A DNA stretch of 64,000 bases from Galeopsis tetrahit (GCA_963675135.1 OY776126.1:18169195-18233194), one strand, 5' to 3'. Numbered from the stretch's first letter, positions 10,702 through 22,436 are shown. Notes: generated by a model from the sequence alone, not told the origin. Numbers and translations: made by a program.

Positions 10702-11013
10702 AGGGGCGAACCCAGAATTAATTATTGAAGGGGGCCAATTAAAAAAATGGAAGAAAATTAAAGAGAATGTCTGACTTAAAAATTAACTAATTGACCCCTT
10801 GAATTTTCTTTTATTAAATATATATAATAATTATAAGATATATATATATATATATTTACATGGAGTATTATATTATATATATATATATATATGCTTTTAT
10901 ATATATATTTCTTACATTACATATAGAAGTATTATACATAATATTTAATGGGCATCGTAAGAATTTTGAGGGGGGCCAAGGCCACCCCCACTCTTAACCT
11001 ACGTCTGCCCCTG
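10702..11013. mobile_element. Short hAT-like element nested in the LINE tail
   Basis: Termini AGGGGCGAACCCAG and CTACGTCTGCCCCTG are inverted and match the outer element's ends. The flanks CGCCTATA (10694-10701) and TGTCTACA (11014-11021) differ only by C/T changes. The centre is AT-rich with long TA runs. Confidence 0.55.
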
Positions 11014-11016
11014 TGT

Positions 11017-11346
11017 CTACAGCTCAAGGGTGTTGATTGGATCGTCAAGCCACTCCCGAAAGGATGGTCCATGCTTGATGATTGTGGCGGCTGAACCCCA
11101 ACTCCACAAGCGACCTTTGATTTCGTTTACAAGTCTTCCTCTATCCCAAGTTTCATTTTCGAATATGATTTTGTTCCTCCAAGTCCAGATATTCCAAACC
11201 ACACATGACCAAAGACCAGCTGCAATTTTATTACCACTTTTAGTCGGCATGCAGAAAGCTAGAGCATTGTAGGAAATGTTCCTTGATTCGCTGGTGAAAA
11301 GCCATGGGACAATCCAAAAATAATCATTTTTATACATAAATGCCAA
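11017..11346 (-). pseudogene. LINE reverse transcriptase C-terminal fragment
   Basis: The fragment contains SCVVWNIWTWRNKIIFENET, typical of the region after the zinc-binding (zf-RVT) domain of plant L1-type LINE ORF2, and ends at a TAG at 11017-11019. The rest of ORF2 is missing through 5' truncation, the usual result of incomplete target-primed reverse transcription. The homologous segment of the 26-kb LINE reads LGVVWLIWKWRNAILFRNET. It is not functional. Confidence 0.65.
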
Positions 11347-11837
11347 AAATGCAATAATAGATTTATTTTAAGAATTTTTTTTAATTAATTCACTACTAAA
11401 ATAATTAATTTATTATTAATTTTTTTTAAAATATTTTTTATATATATATAAATAAAGAGGATAGGCCCGTAGGGGTTGGTAGGGTGGGGGACAAGACCCC
11501 CTGGACAAAGGGTGGGTCCGCCCCTGATTACTATCATTCACTATGTTTTCAATTCTTCCTCACGATCATCCATCATGTTCTCAATTATTCCTCATGATCG
11601 ATCATCAATTCTCTTTGCAATGATTTTTTACACGTCAATCTCTCTATAATAACATACTCCGCATTACAACACAATTTTCAATACCTTATGATAAAGATAT
11701 ATAAGCACTACAAAAAATGCTCCAAAAGGCGAGGGGAAAAGGCAACAGATTAGTCCCGTTGCCAATATGCTCGTCGTCATTTTAAAGGCAACATAATTAA
11801 TGTATCCGTCGCCTTTTCATTAGATTTTAAAAATTTA

Positions 11838-11945
11838 GAACCTGGGATTCGTACCCAGATGCTGGCCGCCATTTAATCCAACAGGTTCGCGGTCAGTAGG
11901 GGTCAATCCCGCGACCTCTCGGTCGCGAAGCATTATGGGTGCCCC
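11838..11945 (-). other. tRNA-like sequence near CACTA left end
   Basis: On the - strand GGGTACGAATCCCAGG resembles a Pol III B box / T-arm, and GGTTGC/GGC-rich sequence lies nearby. A full cloverleaf is not evident. It sits about 130 bp inside the CACTA terminus, a position comparable to the tRNA-like stretch in the second CACTA element. Confidence 0.3.
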
Positions 11946-12177
11946 TTGTGTGCCGTTTAGACTATGAGCTTTAGTCGACATGTTGTGAATGCAATTAATA
12001 TATATTCAATTTAGTTTTAGTTTTAATTCTTTAATTCAATCCATTTGAACTTTAGGGTGTAGGGATTATTAATTAATTGTCAAACCCATATCATATTTAT
12101 TTCTAAATGAGAATTTAGAAAATTATGTGTTTCAAATTAAATAATTTAATTACGGTGATTAAAATTATCAATTCACA

Positions 12178-12884
12178 CCATTTAAATTTATTCTAATCTT
12201 CAATTCACACCATTTAAATTCATTCTAATTTTCAATTCACAACAATATCATTACATACAATATATATGAGTATAATTATTTTCACTTATACATTTAAATT
12301 TATTCTAATCTTCAATTCACAACATTTAAATTCATTCTAATTTTCAATTCGCAACAATATCATTACATACAACATTGTGTATAATTATTTTCACTTATAC
12401 ATTTAAATTTATTTTAATCTTCAATTCACAACATTTAAATTCATTCTAATTATTTTCAATTCACAACAATATCATTACATACAACATTGTGTATAATTAT
12501 TTTCACTTATACATTTAAATTTATTCTAATCTTCAATTTACAACATTTAAATTCATTCTAATTTTCAATTTGATCACAACAATATCATTACATACAACAT
12601 TGTATATAATTATTTTCAGTTATACATTTAAATTTATTCCAATCTTCAATTCACAACATTTAAATTCATTCTAATTTTCAATTCACAACAATATCATTAC
12701 ATACAACATTGTGTATAATTATTTTCACTTATACATTTAAATTTATTCTAATCTTCAATTCACAACATTTAAATTTATTCTAATTTTCAATTCACAACAA
12801 TATCATTACATACAACATTGTGTAGAATTATTTTCACTTATACATTTAAATTTATCCTAATCTTCAATTCACAACATTTAAATT
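12178..12884. repeat. Tandem array, about 110-bp unit, six to seven copies
   Basis: Units start near 12178, 12291, 12400, 12512, 12625, 12734 and 12843 with CATTTAAATTTATTCTAATC. Each has two sub-blocks around 'ttcaattcacaac', followed by 'atatcattacatacaacattgtgtataattattttcactta'-type sequence. Spacing is 109-113 bp. The array resumes at 14392-14475 after the retroposon insertion. Confidence 0.85.
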
Positions 12885-12893
12885 CATTCTAAT

Positions 12894-14391
12894 TTTTTTT
12901 TTTTGAGAGTTTACAAATTACAATACATTTCAAGCTCATACTCATGATCTTCAAACCAGTCGGAATCTTGTGATATCGCTGCCCTTCCAATCGCGAGGAA
13001 GAGAAAACGAGTGTACCCTTTGTCTTGCAATGACCACCAGATCTCTACTTTCAAAACGACAACAACCCCACACTAAGGTGTTCTCCTATCAAAAGAAAGA
13101 GACAAAAAAATAGAGACAAAGCTCCACTAAATACCACTATCCTAAGACCAAAGGCCTACTCAAAAAAACCTCAAACACACAAAAGCTCCACAAAGGGATA
13201 GAAGTAGACATGGGCAACGGTTACAAACCGCCGGTTTCGGTTAGAAACCGGCGGTTACGGTTTGGGGTTTCGGCGAACCGTAACCGAACCGCGAACCGCC
13301 GGTTACGGTTACGGTTTTCAAACCGGCGGTTCGGTTTGAAAATCGCCGGTTTGGCGGTTTAGGGTTTTTTTATTTTTTTAAATATTATCTCCGTTTTCGC
13401 TCGTTTTCACTCCGTTTTCATTCATCTTTTATTCGTTTTAACTCATTTTTTAAAAAATACATTACTAGAATTGAATAAAAATTATATAACTTAAATTTAT
13501 ACATAAAAAATAGAAGAATTGTGTATTAAAAAAATTATTATTATTTTTTTTTTAATAAAAAACCGCCGGTTAACCGCCGGTTCGGCGGTTAACCGCCAAA
13601 ACCGGCCAAACCGCCGGTTTGCGGTTTGTCAAAATGCCGAACCGTAACCGAACCGCCATTTTTCGGTTACGGTTCGGTTTGTAAACCGTAACCGGCGGTT
13701 TGTCAAACCGGCGGTTAAAAACCGCCGGTTTGGCCGGTTGGCCGGTTTGACGGTTCGATTTTGCGCGTGTCTAGATAGAAGGCTCCACAAAGGGATATGG
13801 GACTCCACAAAGGGATATGAGGCTCCACAAAGGGACACAAAGCTCCACAAAGGGATCAAAAGCAAAAAAACAGACATAATAAAAACTAACTAGAAAACAG
13901 AAAACATGGAAAATACAGTAAATAAAGCAAAAAAATAACAGGGGATCAACGAGACACTCACCCAAACGGTCACCGTAACTCCGTTAGGATAAACCGTCCA
14001 TCGACCCCTACTAAATCCTAGAAAAATCTACATAAAACTGATTAAAGAACAGAGCATAAGCACCAGATGGGCGGCGACGGATCTGGAAGGCGGCGAACCT
14101 GAGCAGCTACGGTGGCGGCGGATATGGTCAACGACTGGAGTTGGGCGGCGGACAGGCGGCGGATGGGCGACGGGTCTACGGCAGTAGATCTGTGAAAAAT
14201 CTACCAGACAAATCCGAGGGATCGTCGATTAATCTACATTATTTCTACATAGAAGAGAGGAGGAGGGGAGAGGGGGAGGAGAAGTGAGGCGCCGACTGTT
14301 TTTTTTTTTTTTTTGGCTGAAGGGGGTGGGCGGCTAGGGTTTTTTAGAGAGAAGTTTTTTGTATACTTGTTGTAATTTCTTGACTCCTACC
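12894..14391 (-). mobile_element. Non-LTR retroposon inserted in the CACTA array
   Basis: Poly-T at 12894-12904 is the poly-A tail of a - strand insertion. The target duplication CATTCTAAT lies at 12885-12893 and 14392-14400. The 5' end (right) is GC-rich with 'ggcggcgg' repeats and resembles a plant LINE 5' untranslated region. Short direct repeats of 'ggctccacaaagggata' occur inside. Without the nested hAT element it is 929 bp. It is related to 33220-33892 through the segment around 'tcacccgatcggtcaccgt'. No intact protein is seen. Confidence 0.6.
13205..13773. mobile_element. hAT-like element rich in AACCGCCGG repeats
   Basis: A perfect 8-bp duplication GATAGAAG (13197-13204 and 13774-13781) flanks inverted ends TAGACATGGGCAACGG and GCGCGTGTCTA. 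Both arms consist of dense AACCGCCGGTT and GGTTACGGTTCGG motifs on each strand, around an AT-rich core. No coding sequence. A 163-bp relative is at 50536-50698. Confidence 0.85.
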
Positions 14392-14528
14392 CATTCTAAT
14401 TATTTTCAATTCACAACAATATCATTATATACATACAACATTGTGTATAATTATTTTCGCTTATCCATTTAAAAATATCAATTCACTTATCCATTTAATT
14501 AAAACTATTTTCATCTTAATTAAAACTA

Positions 14529-14870
14529 TTCCCGTTGCCTTTTAGCGACTGTTTAGGAGACGGCCGGCCCACTCCCGTTGCCTTTTAGCAACTGTTTAGG
14601 AGACGGGCCTACTCTCGTTGCCTTTTAACAACTGTTTAGGAGAGGGGCCCACTCCCGTTGCCTTTTAGAGAGGGGACTCCCGTTGCCATTTAGCGAGGGG
14701 CCCACTCTCATCTCCTTTTGGCAAGTGCAACACACGCCGTTGCCTTTTCCGTTGTCAAAAGGGGACGACGATAATATCCGTTGTCTTTTTTCTGGCAGTT
14801 GTCAAATCCGTTGCCAATTGACAATTGTACATTGTCGTTGCTAATATCCGTTGCCTTTTAGACAATTTTT
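14529..14870. repeat. CACTA subterminal repeats
   Basis: Four near-direct copies of CCCGTTGCCTTTTAGCGACT followed by 'gtttaggagacgg', then more degenerate 'ccgttgcc' motifs, run up to the right terminus. In this superfamily such repeats are the binding sites of the element's own DNA-binding protein. Confidence 0.75.
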
Positions 14871-15043
14871 TGTAGTGAAGTAATTAAACATGTCTTACTT
14901 GTCCGTACCGTTTCTTATAGTAGCAAAAATATAAGATATTTTTTAATGATTCGTTTGACTTGATTCGAATAGATAAGGATCATTAAAAAAATATATATAT
15001 CCCTTTCTTAGTTATGGGTGTTAATATTGCAGATATGTCCCCG

Positions 15044-15373
15044 GCCCTCTAAAATTAGATATCAAAATTGTATTTTTGGTGTTACGTACTTGAAATATAT
15101 TGGTTAATTAGCATAAAAAAGGAAATAATTTCATATGTTACTCCAATTTGTTGATTGGCCCTTAGCTGGCACGATAATAACCAATTAATGTTTTCCATGT
15201 TTTGAGGAAGTATTGTGGTCCAAATTGATAAGCATTATTCTCTTCCCACAAGACGTGTTTCGACGTTAATTGCACTATATATATATATATATATATCTAT
15301 GTTTCTAGACATTTTATTAATGACAACGTAACATGCATCGATCATTATTTATATACACGTGATCAGTTGCATG
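15044..15373 (+). repeat. Segmental duplication, copy A
   Basis: This is collinear with 17728-18086. Shared blocks include CCTCTAAAATTAGATAT, 'ttgttgattgg', GGCACGATAATAA, and CAAGACGTGTTTCG followed by TTGCACTAT. Indels separate the blocks, so the duplication is old. Confidence 0.6.
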
Positions 15374-16004
15374 CATCTCTTTCAATTCTAGTAGCTAAGC
15401 TAGCTATGCGACTTAAACTTGATCTCTTTTTGTTGCGTCATTCATGACTTAATTATAATAATATATGGGGTGACTAGATTTGAAAATTATATCTAAATTA
15501 ATTATTTGAAATTATATACCACAAAAACCAAATTTTACCATGATATTCAGGAATATATACTTAGATGCATGCATGTGCTTCTATTTTATAATAGCAAGCA
15601 ACGAAAAAAATACATACTCTTTAACTACGTAATAGCAATACTTTAATTTGAAAATAAAAATACGTAGTAATATATATGATTTCTTTATAACAATTGATTG
15701 TACGTGCATGCGTGCGTACTGTTTTGAAAGTATTCGTAAAATTAAAACTGATAAATAATATTGAAATGTTATTTGTTTTGAAAGTATTATTTTATATAAT
15801 TATGAATAGTACTTGTTCATATAACAACTGATGGATCGAGTCATTTGATGGATAATGTTGACGCGCGGAATAAAAAAAAAAAGAGGATGATACAGGCGGC
15901 CAGGGAATGTGTTCATATTTCAATCGCAAAAAAAAAAAAAAAAAAAAAAAGGAATTTTTATGATGGACAAAATATGAAGTGTTGTTAAATGAACTGAGCT
16001 GCTC

Positions 16005-16330
16005 GTCATGAGCTCGGTTCGTTAAACGAGTCGAGCTCGCTACTCGATTTACTAACGAGTCGACTCGAACTCGACTCGTTAGACTCGATATCTATTTTTT
16101 TCTTCTTCTTTTAATTCCATTTGGTTCATTGTCTCAGCTCGATAGGTTTGACTCGTTAGACTCGATATCTATTTTTTTCTTCTTCTTTTAATTCCATTTG
16201 GCTCATTGTGTCAACTCGATAGGTTTGACTCGTTAACGAAACAAGTCAAGCTTATTTTTTGGCTCGTCGACAAAGTTGTCGATCGAGCTCAAACTACTTC
16301 AAGTACTCGGCTCGAATAACAACTTAATAA
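16005..16330. mobile_element. Degraded hAT-like sequence with an internal 77-bp tandem duplication
   Basis: The sequence is rich in 'gagctcg/cgagtc' motifs like the MITE at 9397-9746. The segment around GACTCGATATCTATTTTTTT is repeated in tandem (about 16073-16149 and 16150-16226) with few differences. Borders and target duplication are not clear. Confidence 0.4.
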
Positions 16331-17727
16331 AAATATCATCGCATTCTAAAAGGGGGTGCGATTTGTGAATTTGTAAATCTGATTGTGACTTGACCGATCA
16401 AATTCGTAAATATTGGAGTAAAATAAAAAGATCAACAAATATATAAACTGACATGTATAGTAGATCATTGTTGAATAGCAATTTTTTATTTTTAATTCGT
16501 GTCTCCGTACGTACCCGCGCGTATAATATGGGCCTGCACACATGTAACATAGTTTGTAGGTAAATTAAGCCGGCCGGCCTCTTGTACTTGACATGCAGTT
16601 GAAAAAGGGTCAAATGTTTAGGGTTAAAGCGCGTAATTTCTATAATTGGCAACGCACATGTTTAATGAATAAACGTGGTTACTTGTTGAATGTATTAATG
16701 AATATAGTATTTTCGTATGTCGCATGAACTCTTGCAAAAAGCCGAACGATTGCGACATGTTACAACACTACACAGGTGCAATGAATCCTGACAATATGTT
16801 ATACCATGCACTTCTTTTTCCCTTTTTATCATCCGTTTCATTGTAATTTTATGTTTTGTAAAAAACATATATAGAGATTAGTACTTATATATTGATTCAT
16901 TACATCATTGTAATGTTTCTTTCCCTTATTCCTTCTTATGACTCGACTTTATGATTTTACAGTTTTGAAAGTAGTGCACTAATCACTTGAACCAAGCACG
17001 GAATTGACTTAAATCGGTTGGGAAGCGGATAATCGACAAAAAAACCGGTCAAATTCAGTTCTATCCGGTTTGCTTTTTTTTTTTTTTTTTTAAAAAGCTT
17101 TTTAAATATTTAATTATATGGATTGTGTACGTGGGTGAAGAACCTCTTGATGGTTTGACACTTTGTGTTGGACTTATAATTTACTGGTGTTTAGATAAGA
17201 TTTTGTATTGGACTTATATTTAGCACTTTGTGTTGGGCCATTTTTTAATACATTAATATTAAATGGGAAATAAATAAATATTTAAACTTTAGTGTATATA
17301 TTTGCTTCAGATATTTCGAGTCTGCTTTTATATATGTATTTGCTCTAGGTATTTTAAGTCTACTTCATTTTAATGGTTGAATAGTCGGTCAAACTGACAA
17401 CTGATGCTCAATTAATCCGATTTAATCACCAGTTGGATTATAAAAATAATGCATAAACTACCAATATTGTTTCATATGTTATTAAATTATGGAGTACTAG
17501 TATTTTGTTAAAAAAAAGTGTCCATGTATTAAAATTTTATTTTACAAACTCACTCAAGATGAAAATCAATAAAAAAATTAATTTATTAAAAGGACCCAGT
17601 TTAAAAATATATTCATTAATTTTATTACTCCATTTAAATGTATTTTGTGCAAGCCATATTCAAAATGGCGTGCGAAAAATATATTTGTTAAAACTAAATA
17701 AATTTATCATGGAGTATTGCGCATACG

Positions 17728-18086
17728 CCCCCTCTAAAATTAGATATTAATTTTTTTTTTTGTGCTAAATTTTGGTTACTATATATAATTGTTGATTGGT
17801 CTCTAGTTGGCACGATAATAAGTTAATAACCAATGTTTTTTCATGTTTGAAGGACTTATTGTAGTACAAATTGTTAATCTTTATTCTCTTCCCCCAAGAC
17901 GTGTTTCGTCGCTAATTGCACTATGTTTCTAGTCATATATATATTGTAGTAGTAATGAGAAAAACGTAACTAATTACAACTAATTACATACATCATTATT
18001 TATAATGACGCAGTACTTGGTGAACATGTATGCACACAGTTGCAATCAATTGGGCTTTCACATATTACATGTGATCAGTTGCAAAT
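17728..18086 (+). repeat. Segmental duplication, copy B
   Basis: Collinear with 15044-15373 in the same orientation, about 2.7 kb downstream. Neither copy holds an open frame that looks coding. Confidence 0.6.
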
Positions 18087-18557
18087 AAGGACGAAGACAA
18101 GATTAAAATATAGAACGAGCTGAAAGTTTAAAATAAAAAACGAAGAGAGTATAATTATCGATGCATTGCATGATTGTAATGCTTTCTTTTCCAACATTTA
18201 ATTTCACATAACTTGAACTAATGACCTCACGTTTAAGTAGCAGTATATATATACTCTAATTACTTCAACTATCGATCACACTTCGTCTGCATAATTGTAA
18301 TGTTAATATATTGATAGTAGTCTCCATAGCAACCACTTTATATTTCATTTTCTTATTTATATTTAGTTTCTTAAAAATTTATTTGTTGAGCAGTTATATA
18401 CGTATAACTCATTACTTCTCTTGTCCCACAAAAATTAAAAAAAATTGGATAGAGAGAAGGTTTGAACTATGTACCTCAAACTTAAAAAATTTCTGAAAAG
18501 TGTAAATCAATATTTCTGAAAAGTGCAACACAATATTATAAAAAAAATACAAATCAG

Positions 18558-18870
18558 TACTCCCTCTGTTTTATAAAGTTTGTCGCATTTGGTCTTTATT
18601 TTTGTTTCAAAAAGTTTGTCGCTTTTACTATTTTTACCACGAATTTTCCTAAAATGCCCTTTTGTAACTCCTACAATATCACTTTTAATTGGAAATACAT
18701 TAATGATTCATTTACTCTCACTTTCTTTTAAAAGGCAAGAGTGTGTGATAGAAAGGAAAGGTCAATGGGAAGAGGGACAAATTAATAAGGGATAAATGTG
18801 TCAAAAAAATATGTTCCTTATTCTTATACAAAATGACAAATGCGACAAACTTTTTGAATCGGAGGGAGTG
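18558..18870. mobile_element. Stowaway-like MITE
   Basis: The ends TACTCCCTCTGTTTTATAAA and TTTGAATCGGAGGGAGTG are inverted, with an inner arm TTTGTCGCATTTGG pairing with AAATGCGACAAAC. It is inserted in TA-rich DNA and non-coding. Confidence 0.8.
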
Positions 18871-19407
18871 CAACACTATATTACTAAAAAGTGTAAGTCA
18901 ATATAACTGAAAAGTGTAATACAATATTACTAAAAAGTGTTGTTAATTAATACTTACACTTTTACAATCTAGAAAAATAGGTGCTAAAATAATAATAGTG
19001 CTAAAATAATAGACAAAATAAACAAATTTGCACTCTTAATATTATGCATGTTACATTTTTGTTAATTAGTACCTACACTTTTATAATTTATAAAAATAGG
19101 TGCTAAAATAAATTAAAAAATTATTTATTTTACATAGTTTATTGCTAATTTTTTTTTAAAAAAATTGTTATTATACACATTTGATTAGTTACTAACTTTT
19201 ATTATTATTAATGATACATCTTTGTTAATTAGTACTAAAATAAACCATTAGGCTATAAGCAAATTTATGTAATTACGCGTGAAATATTCTATATATTCAC
19301 GAAAGTTGGACTCGAGTGCATCATGTGAACTCAGTCTAACCCATAATAGTACTTAATATTTTATTAAAATAGATAAATATTATGAAAGTAAAATTTATGA
19401 AATAAAA

Positions 19408-19644
19408 TACTCCCTCCGTCCACCAAAAGTGTGCTCATTTCTTTTTTTGAGGTCCACAAAAACGTGCTTATTCTATTTAAATAGTTAACTTTTGAATATT
19501 TTTTCTACTTTATTAACAAGATTGAGTATCTACCAAATATATTTTCTACTCATTATATTAAATATATTCTTTATAATTAAAATATAATTTTTTAAAAAGC
19601 ACATATAAAAAAAATGAGCACACTTTTGGTGGACAGAGGGAGTA
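19408..19644. mobile_element. Stowaway-like MITE
   Basis: The termini TACTCCCTCCGTCCACCAAA and TTTGGTGGACAGAGGGAGTA are inverted with TA at both borders. The arms extend through 'agtgtgctcatttctttttt' and its complement. Confidence 0.85.
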
Positions 19645-19821
19645 TATATATATATATATATTCCGAATGGGCAAACTTTTAGGTATCCGTATGCATAGCA
19701 TGGGCAGAGCTATTATGCATAGTATGGGCATAGCTATTAGTTGGTCCCTAAGTTTGACTCTCTAGTCTCTACCATCATGTCACATTCATTTTCAACCTTA
19801 TAAAATTACAATATTTAGTAA

Positions 19822-20053
19822 TCACTCCGTATGTAAAATTTTGCTCAGACAGATTTTTGGATCCACAAAGTATATGTTTATTCTATTTAAATGATTAACT
19901 TTTGAGTATTTTTTCTACTTTATTAACAAGATTAAGTATGTACCAACAATATTGTTTACTCGTTATTCCACATATATTTTTTATAATCAAGATATGATTT
20001 TTTTAAAAAACTTGTATAAAAAGAAGTGAGCAAAATTTTACACAGAAGGAGTA
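19822..20053. mobile_element. Stowaway-like MITE, diverged
   Basis: The left end CACTCCGTATGTAAAATTTT pairs with AAAATTTTACACAGAAGGAG on the right. The internal sequence closely follows the MITE at 19408-19644, so the two are siblings only about 180 bp apart. Confidence 0.7.
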
Positions 20054-20844
20054 TTATTTATACTGATTAAAATTTTAATTAAATTAAAAGTTCTAACCTC
20101 AAACTTTGATAGAGTAACATAGGTAAGATCTTCAATTCATGTACTAATTTGGATTGACCCAAGCCCAATTCAATCTCTCTCAATACATTTCAATTCAAAT
20201 ACAAATTCAAATATCAATCCACCCCTATAATACACATATACACCTATTTTTATAATCAAATCTATTTTTTTTTTTCATTTTCTCTCCTACTTTCTTCTCT
20301 CTCTTTTCTTTCACACACTCATTACGTCTCCTACTTTCTTCTCTCTCTTACTTTTCTTTCACTACTAATCATAATAAAATAGTATAACATCCATTTTGAT
20401 GTGACATAAAATTAAATTTACCATTACTTCTCAATTTTTAACCAAACACAACTTACCCACAATTACTATTCATAGATTATCCAAATTCCAATTCAATCCA
20501 CCACAGGCTCAAACCAAACACCACCTCAATGAAAGAGTGACTTTGTGTCCCCTCAATAATTTTTTTAATTAATTCTAATATTGAGATTAAAAAATTCAAT
20601 TTTTGCATATTGTACCTCTTTTATTTTTTGTACTATATTTTATTTATCTAGGTCCTAACTTATATTTTTATCTTTGCTCTACCATTTGTGCATATTACCA
20701 AATAAGTTTTTCGTGCATTTGTTAATGTTATTTGACTAGTACTCCACCATATGTTAATTCTTAAATTATTTACATTATTCAAGTATTGATACTTATTTTT
20801 CTTTCTTATTGTATTAAGCAGAGACGAACTATTAAGTCTCGATA

Positions 20845-20952
20845 AGACAAAGTGGAATAGCTCAAGTGGTTAGAACACCACTATCTAGGCCTTAGGTCCT
20901 GGATTCGAGTCATGGTAAGGAGAAAAAAGGAATGGGTATTTAACTTCCATCA
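20845..20952 (+). mobile_element. tRNA-derived SINE with 14-bp target duplication
   Basis: A perfect duplication ATTAAGTCTCGATA flanks it (20831-20844 and 20953-20966). The body has a Pol III A-box-like TAGCTCAAGTGGTTAGA and B-box-like GATTCGAGTC, as in a tRNA. A short tail region ends in GGGTATTTAACTTCCATCA. At about 108 bp it is a compact SINE. The same family forms the array at 23147-23520. Confidence 0.85.
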
Positions 20953-20966
20953 ATTAAGTCTCGATA

Positions 20967-21614
20967 ATTATATACTCTAGTATTAAAAATTATAAAAAAT
21001 TATTTCAATAAAAAGTACTCCATATAAAAAATAATCCAATATTAAAGTTAAATAAAAATGAATGGATTTATAAATAACAGCTATATATAATACAGTAACT
21101 TATGAATTATATTGATAAATAAGTATTTAAAAGTTCGGCTGTTAGGGTATAAATATTATGAAAACAAATTAATTATATACAATCATACATTTAGGAAAAT
21201 CAAATAATAATAATAATAAAAAAAGTTATCACAGATTTATTTGGACATAGATTTTCTCAAGAGGTAAAAGAATAATAAAATAATTAATGAAAATATAAAA
21301 GTGTCCCACCTACTAAATATGTACCTCTATAAAATTTACAAAAAAAAAAAAACTTCATCAAATAAATGAAAGAGATACAAATCCGATAAATTATAAAGTG
21401 TGTAGAGAAAGACAGCGCAGACAGTTTTGATACCCCACGAAAATGTCTCATGGAATTGAATGACTAATTATTATATTAAAAATAAATAAAACAGAGGATT
21501 TGGGACCGTGTTGAAAATTGAAATCTGGTCCTGAAGCCCGAGTTAGCCGTCTTTCTCCCCGATTTCCCTTTTTCTTGATAAAAAATAATACTCACTACGT
21601 CTCGTAATAATAAT
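20967..21614. other. AT-rich intergenic DNA, no gene seen
   Basis: I see only AT-rich sequence with short poly-A and TAA runs and no supported feature. Confidence 0.5.
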
Positions 21615-21853
21615 TACTTCCTTCGTTCGAGAATTATTTCCACGATTTGACCGTCACAATTTTTAAGAAAAAAGAATTTAATAGTTGATAATGTAAGATA
21701 GAAAATTAGTATTTTAAATGATTTGATAAGATATAAAGTAAAATGTATATAGAAAATGAGTGACAATTTTTAAAATAAAATGATGTTGGTAGGGTATTAA
21801 TTTGAAAAGTTCCAATAAAAAAAGTGTACAAATAATTATAAAATAGAGGGATT
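21615..21853. mobile_element. Stowaway-like MITE, diverged
   Basis: The left end TACTTCCTTCGTTCGAGAAT and right end TTATAAAATAGAGGGATTAG pair imperfectly. Internal AT-rich sequence and length fit the other Stowaway members here. Confidence 0.45.
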
Positions 21854-22436
21854 AGGTTTTTTTTAAAAGGTACTTTATTAACAGTTTATTTAACATATAT
21901 TTGTTTGTAATTATTAAGTTGTCTATTACGATTATATTTGGACAATATCATATCATTACTCAATCCATCCCACTATATATTATTTATAATTTTTTGACAC
22001 ATAAATTATAAAATTTAATAAAATAATAGATGTAGTAGATAAGATAAATATTAAAAAAATAATACATAACATGTATATCAAAAATAGAAAGAGTAATATA
22101 TAGTGTAACCGTCTAAAATGAAAAAAAAAAAGGATAATATATATTGAGATTGAGAGAGTATAATCATTACATTTTTTTTTCACATCCAATCACACTCTCA
22201 TACTCCGTATCTCACAACTACAAAAAAAAAAATTAAAAAAATCACTACATTTTATTGAAAATTAAAAAATGATTATTATTTTTTAAATCCAACCACATTA
22301 AGATTTACTAGGATCTAAATGTTTTGGTTTTATAGGACAAAAACATAACAATGCATTTTTTTCTCCCAACTTTTGTTTCCTTTTCTATTCCTAATAATTT
22401 GTAGATCCATAAAAATTCAAACACTTTATTAGCTCT

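Larger units (their letters stand above)
10519..11346 (-). mobile_element. 5'-truncated LINE 3' end
   Basis: The + strand shows a poly-T run at 10519-10531 followed by AATCGGTGAAGGAAATTTTA, which on the - strand is a LINE 3' end with poly-A. The coding part ends at 11017. The 3' untranslated part is split by the 312-bp element at 10702-11013. The 26-kb LINE shares the tail form CCG(A)TC-poly(A) and the coding family. Confidence 0.65.
10297..11526. mobile_element. hAT-like element hosting a LINE fragment
   Basis: The termini TAGGGGCGGACCCAGG and GTGGGTCCGCCCCTG are inverted. Flanks ATTACAAT (10289-10296) and ATTACTAT (11527-11534) agree at 7 of 8 bases, as for an aged 8-bp hAT duplication. 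Inside are a LINE 3' end (10519 to about 11340) and, within that, another element of the same terminal family (10702-11013). Confidence 0.65.
11706..14877. mobile_element. Non-autonomous CACTA (En/Spm-type) element
   Basis: The left terminus CACTACAAAAAATGCTCC and right terminus ending TTTTTTGTAGTG are inverted CACTA ends. A perfect 3-bp duplication AAG flanks them (11703-11705 and 14878-14880). Subterminal repeats of the type 'ccgttgccttttagcgactg' are dense on the right and shorter on the left. No transposase is present. The interior holds a tandem array split by a retroposon. Mobility would depend on a related autonomous element. Confidence 0.9.
14881..18557. other. AT-rich intergenic region with a diverged segmental duplication
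   Basis: No gene is supported here. It contains two diverged direct copies at 15044-15373 and 17728-18086. They share CTCTAAAATTAGATAT, GGCACGATAATAA, 'ttattctcttccc.caagacgtgtttcg' and ATGTGATCAGTTGCA-type blocks in the same order. It also holds a degraded element at about 16005-16330 and poly-A at 15929-15950. Confidence 0.6.

Noticed and set aside
12178..12893. Centromeric satellite
   Set aside because: Only about seven units exist, and they are bounded by CACTA ends with a 3-bp duplication, so the array belongs to the transposon.
13629..13965. Reading frames with Leu/Trp/Ser-rich repeats around 13.6-13.9 kb
   Set aside because: They are produced by hAT subterminal AACCG motifs and the retroposon's short repeats, not by a coding gene.
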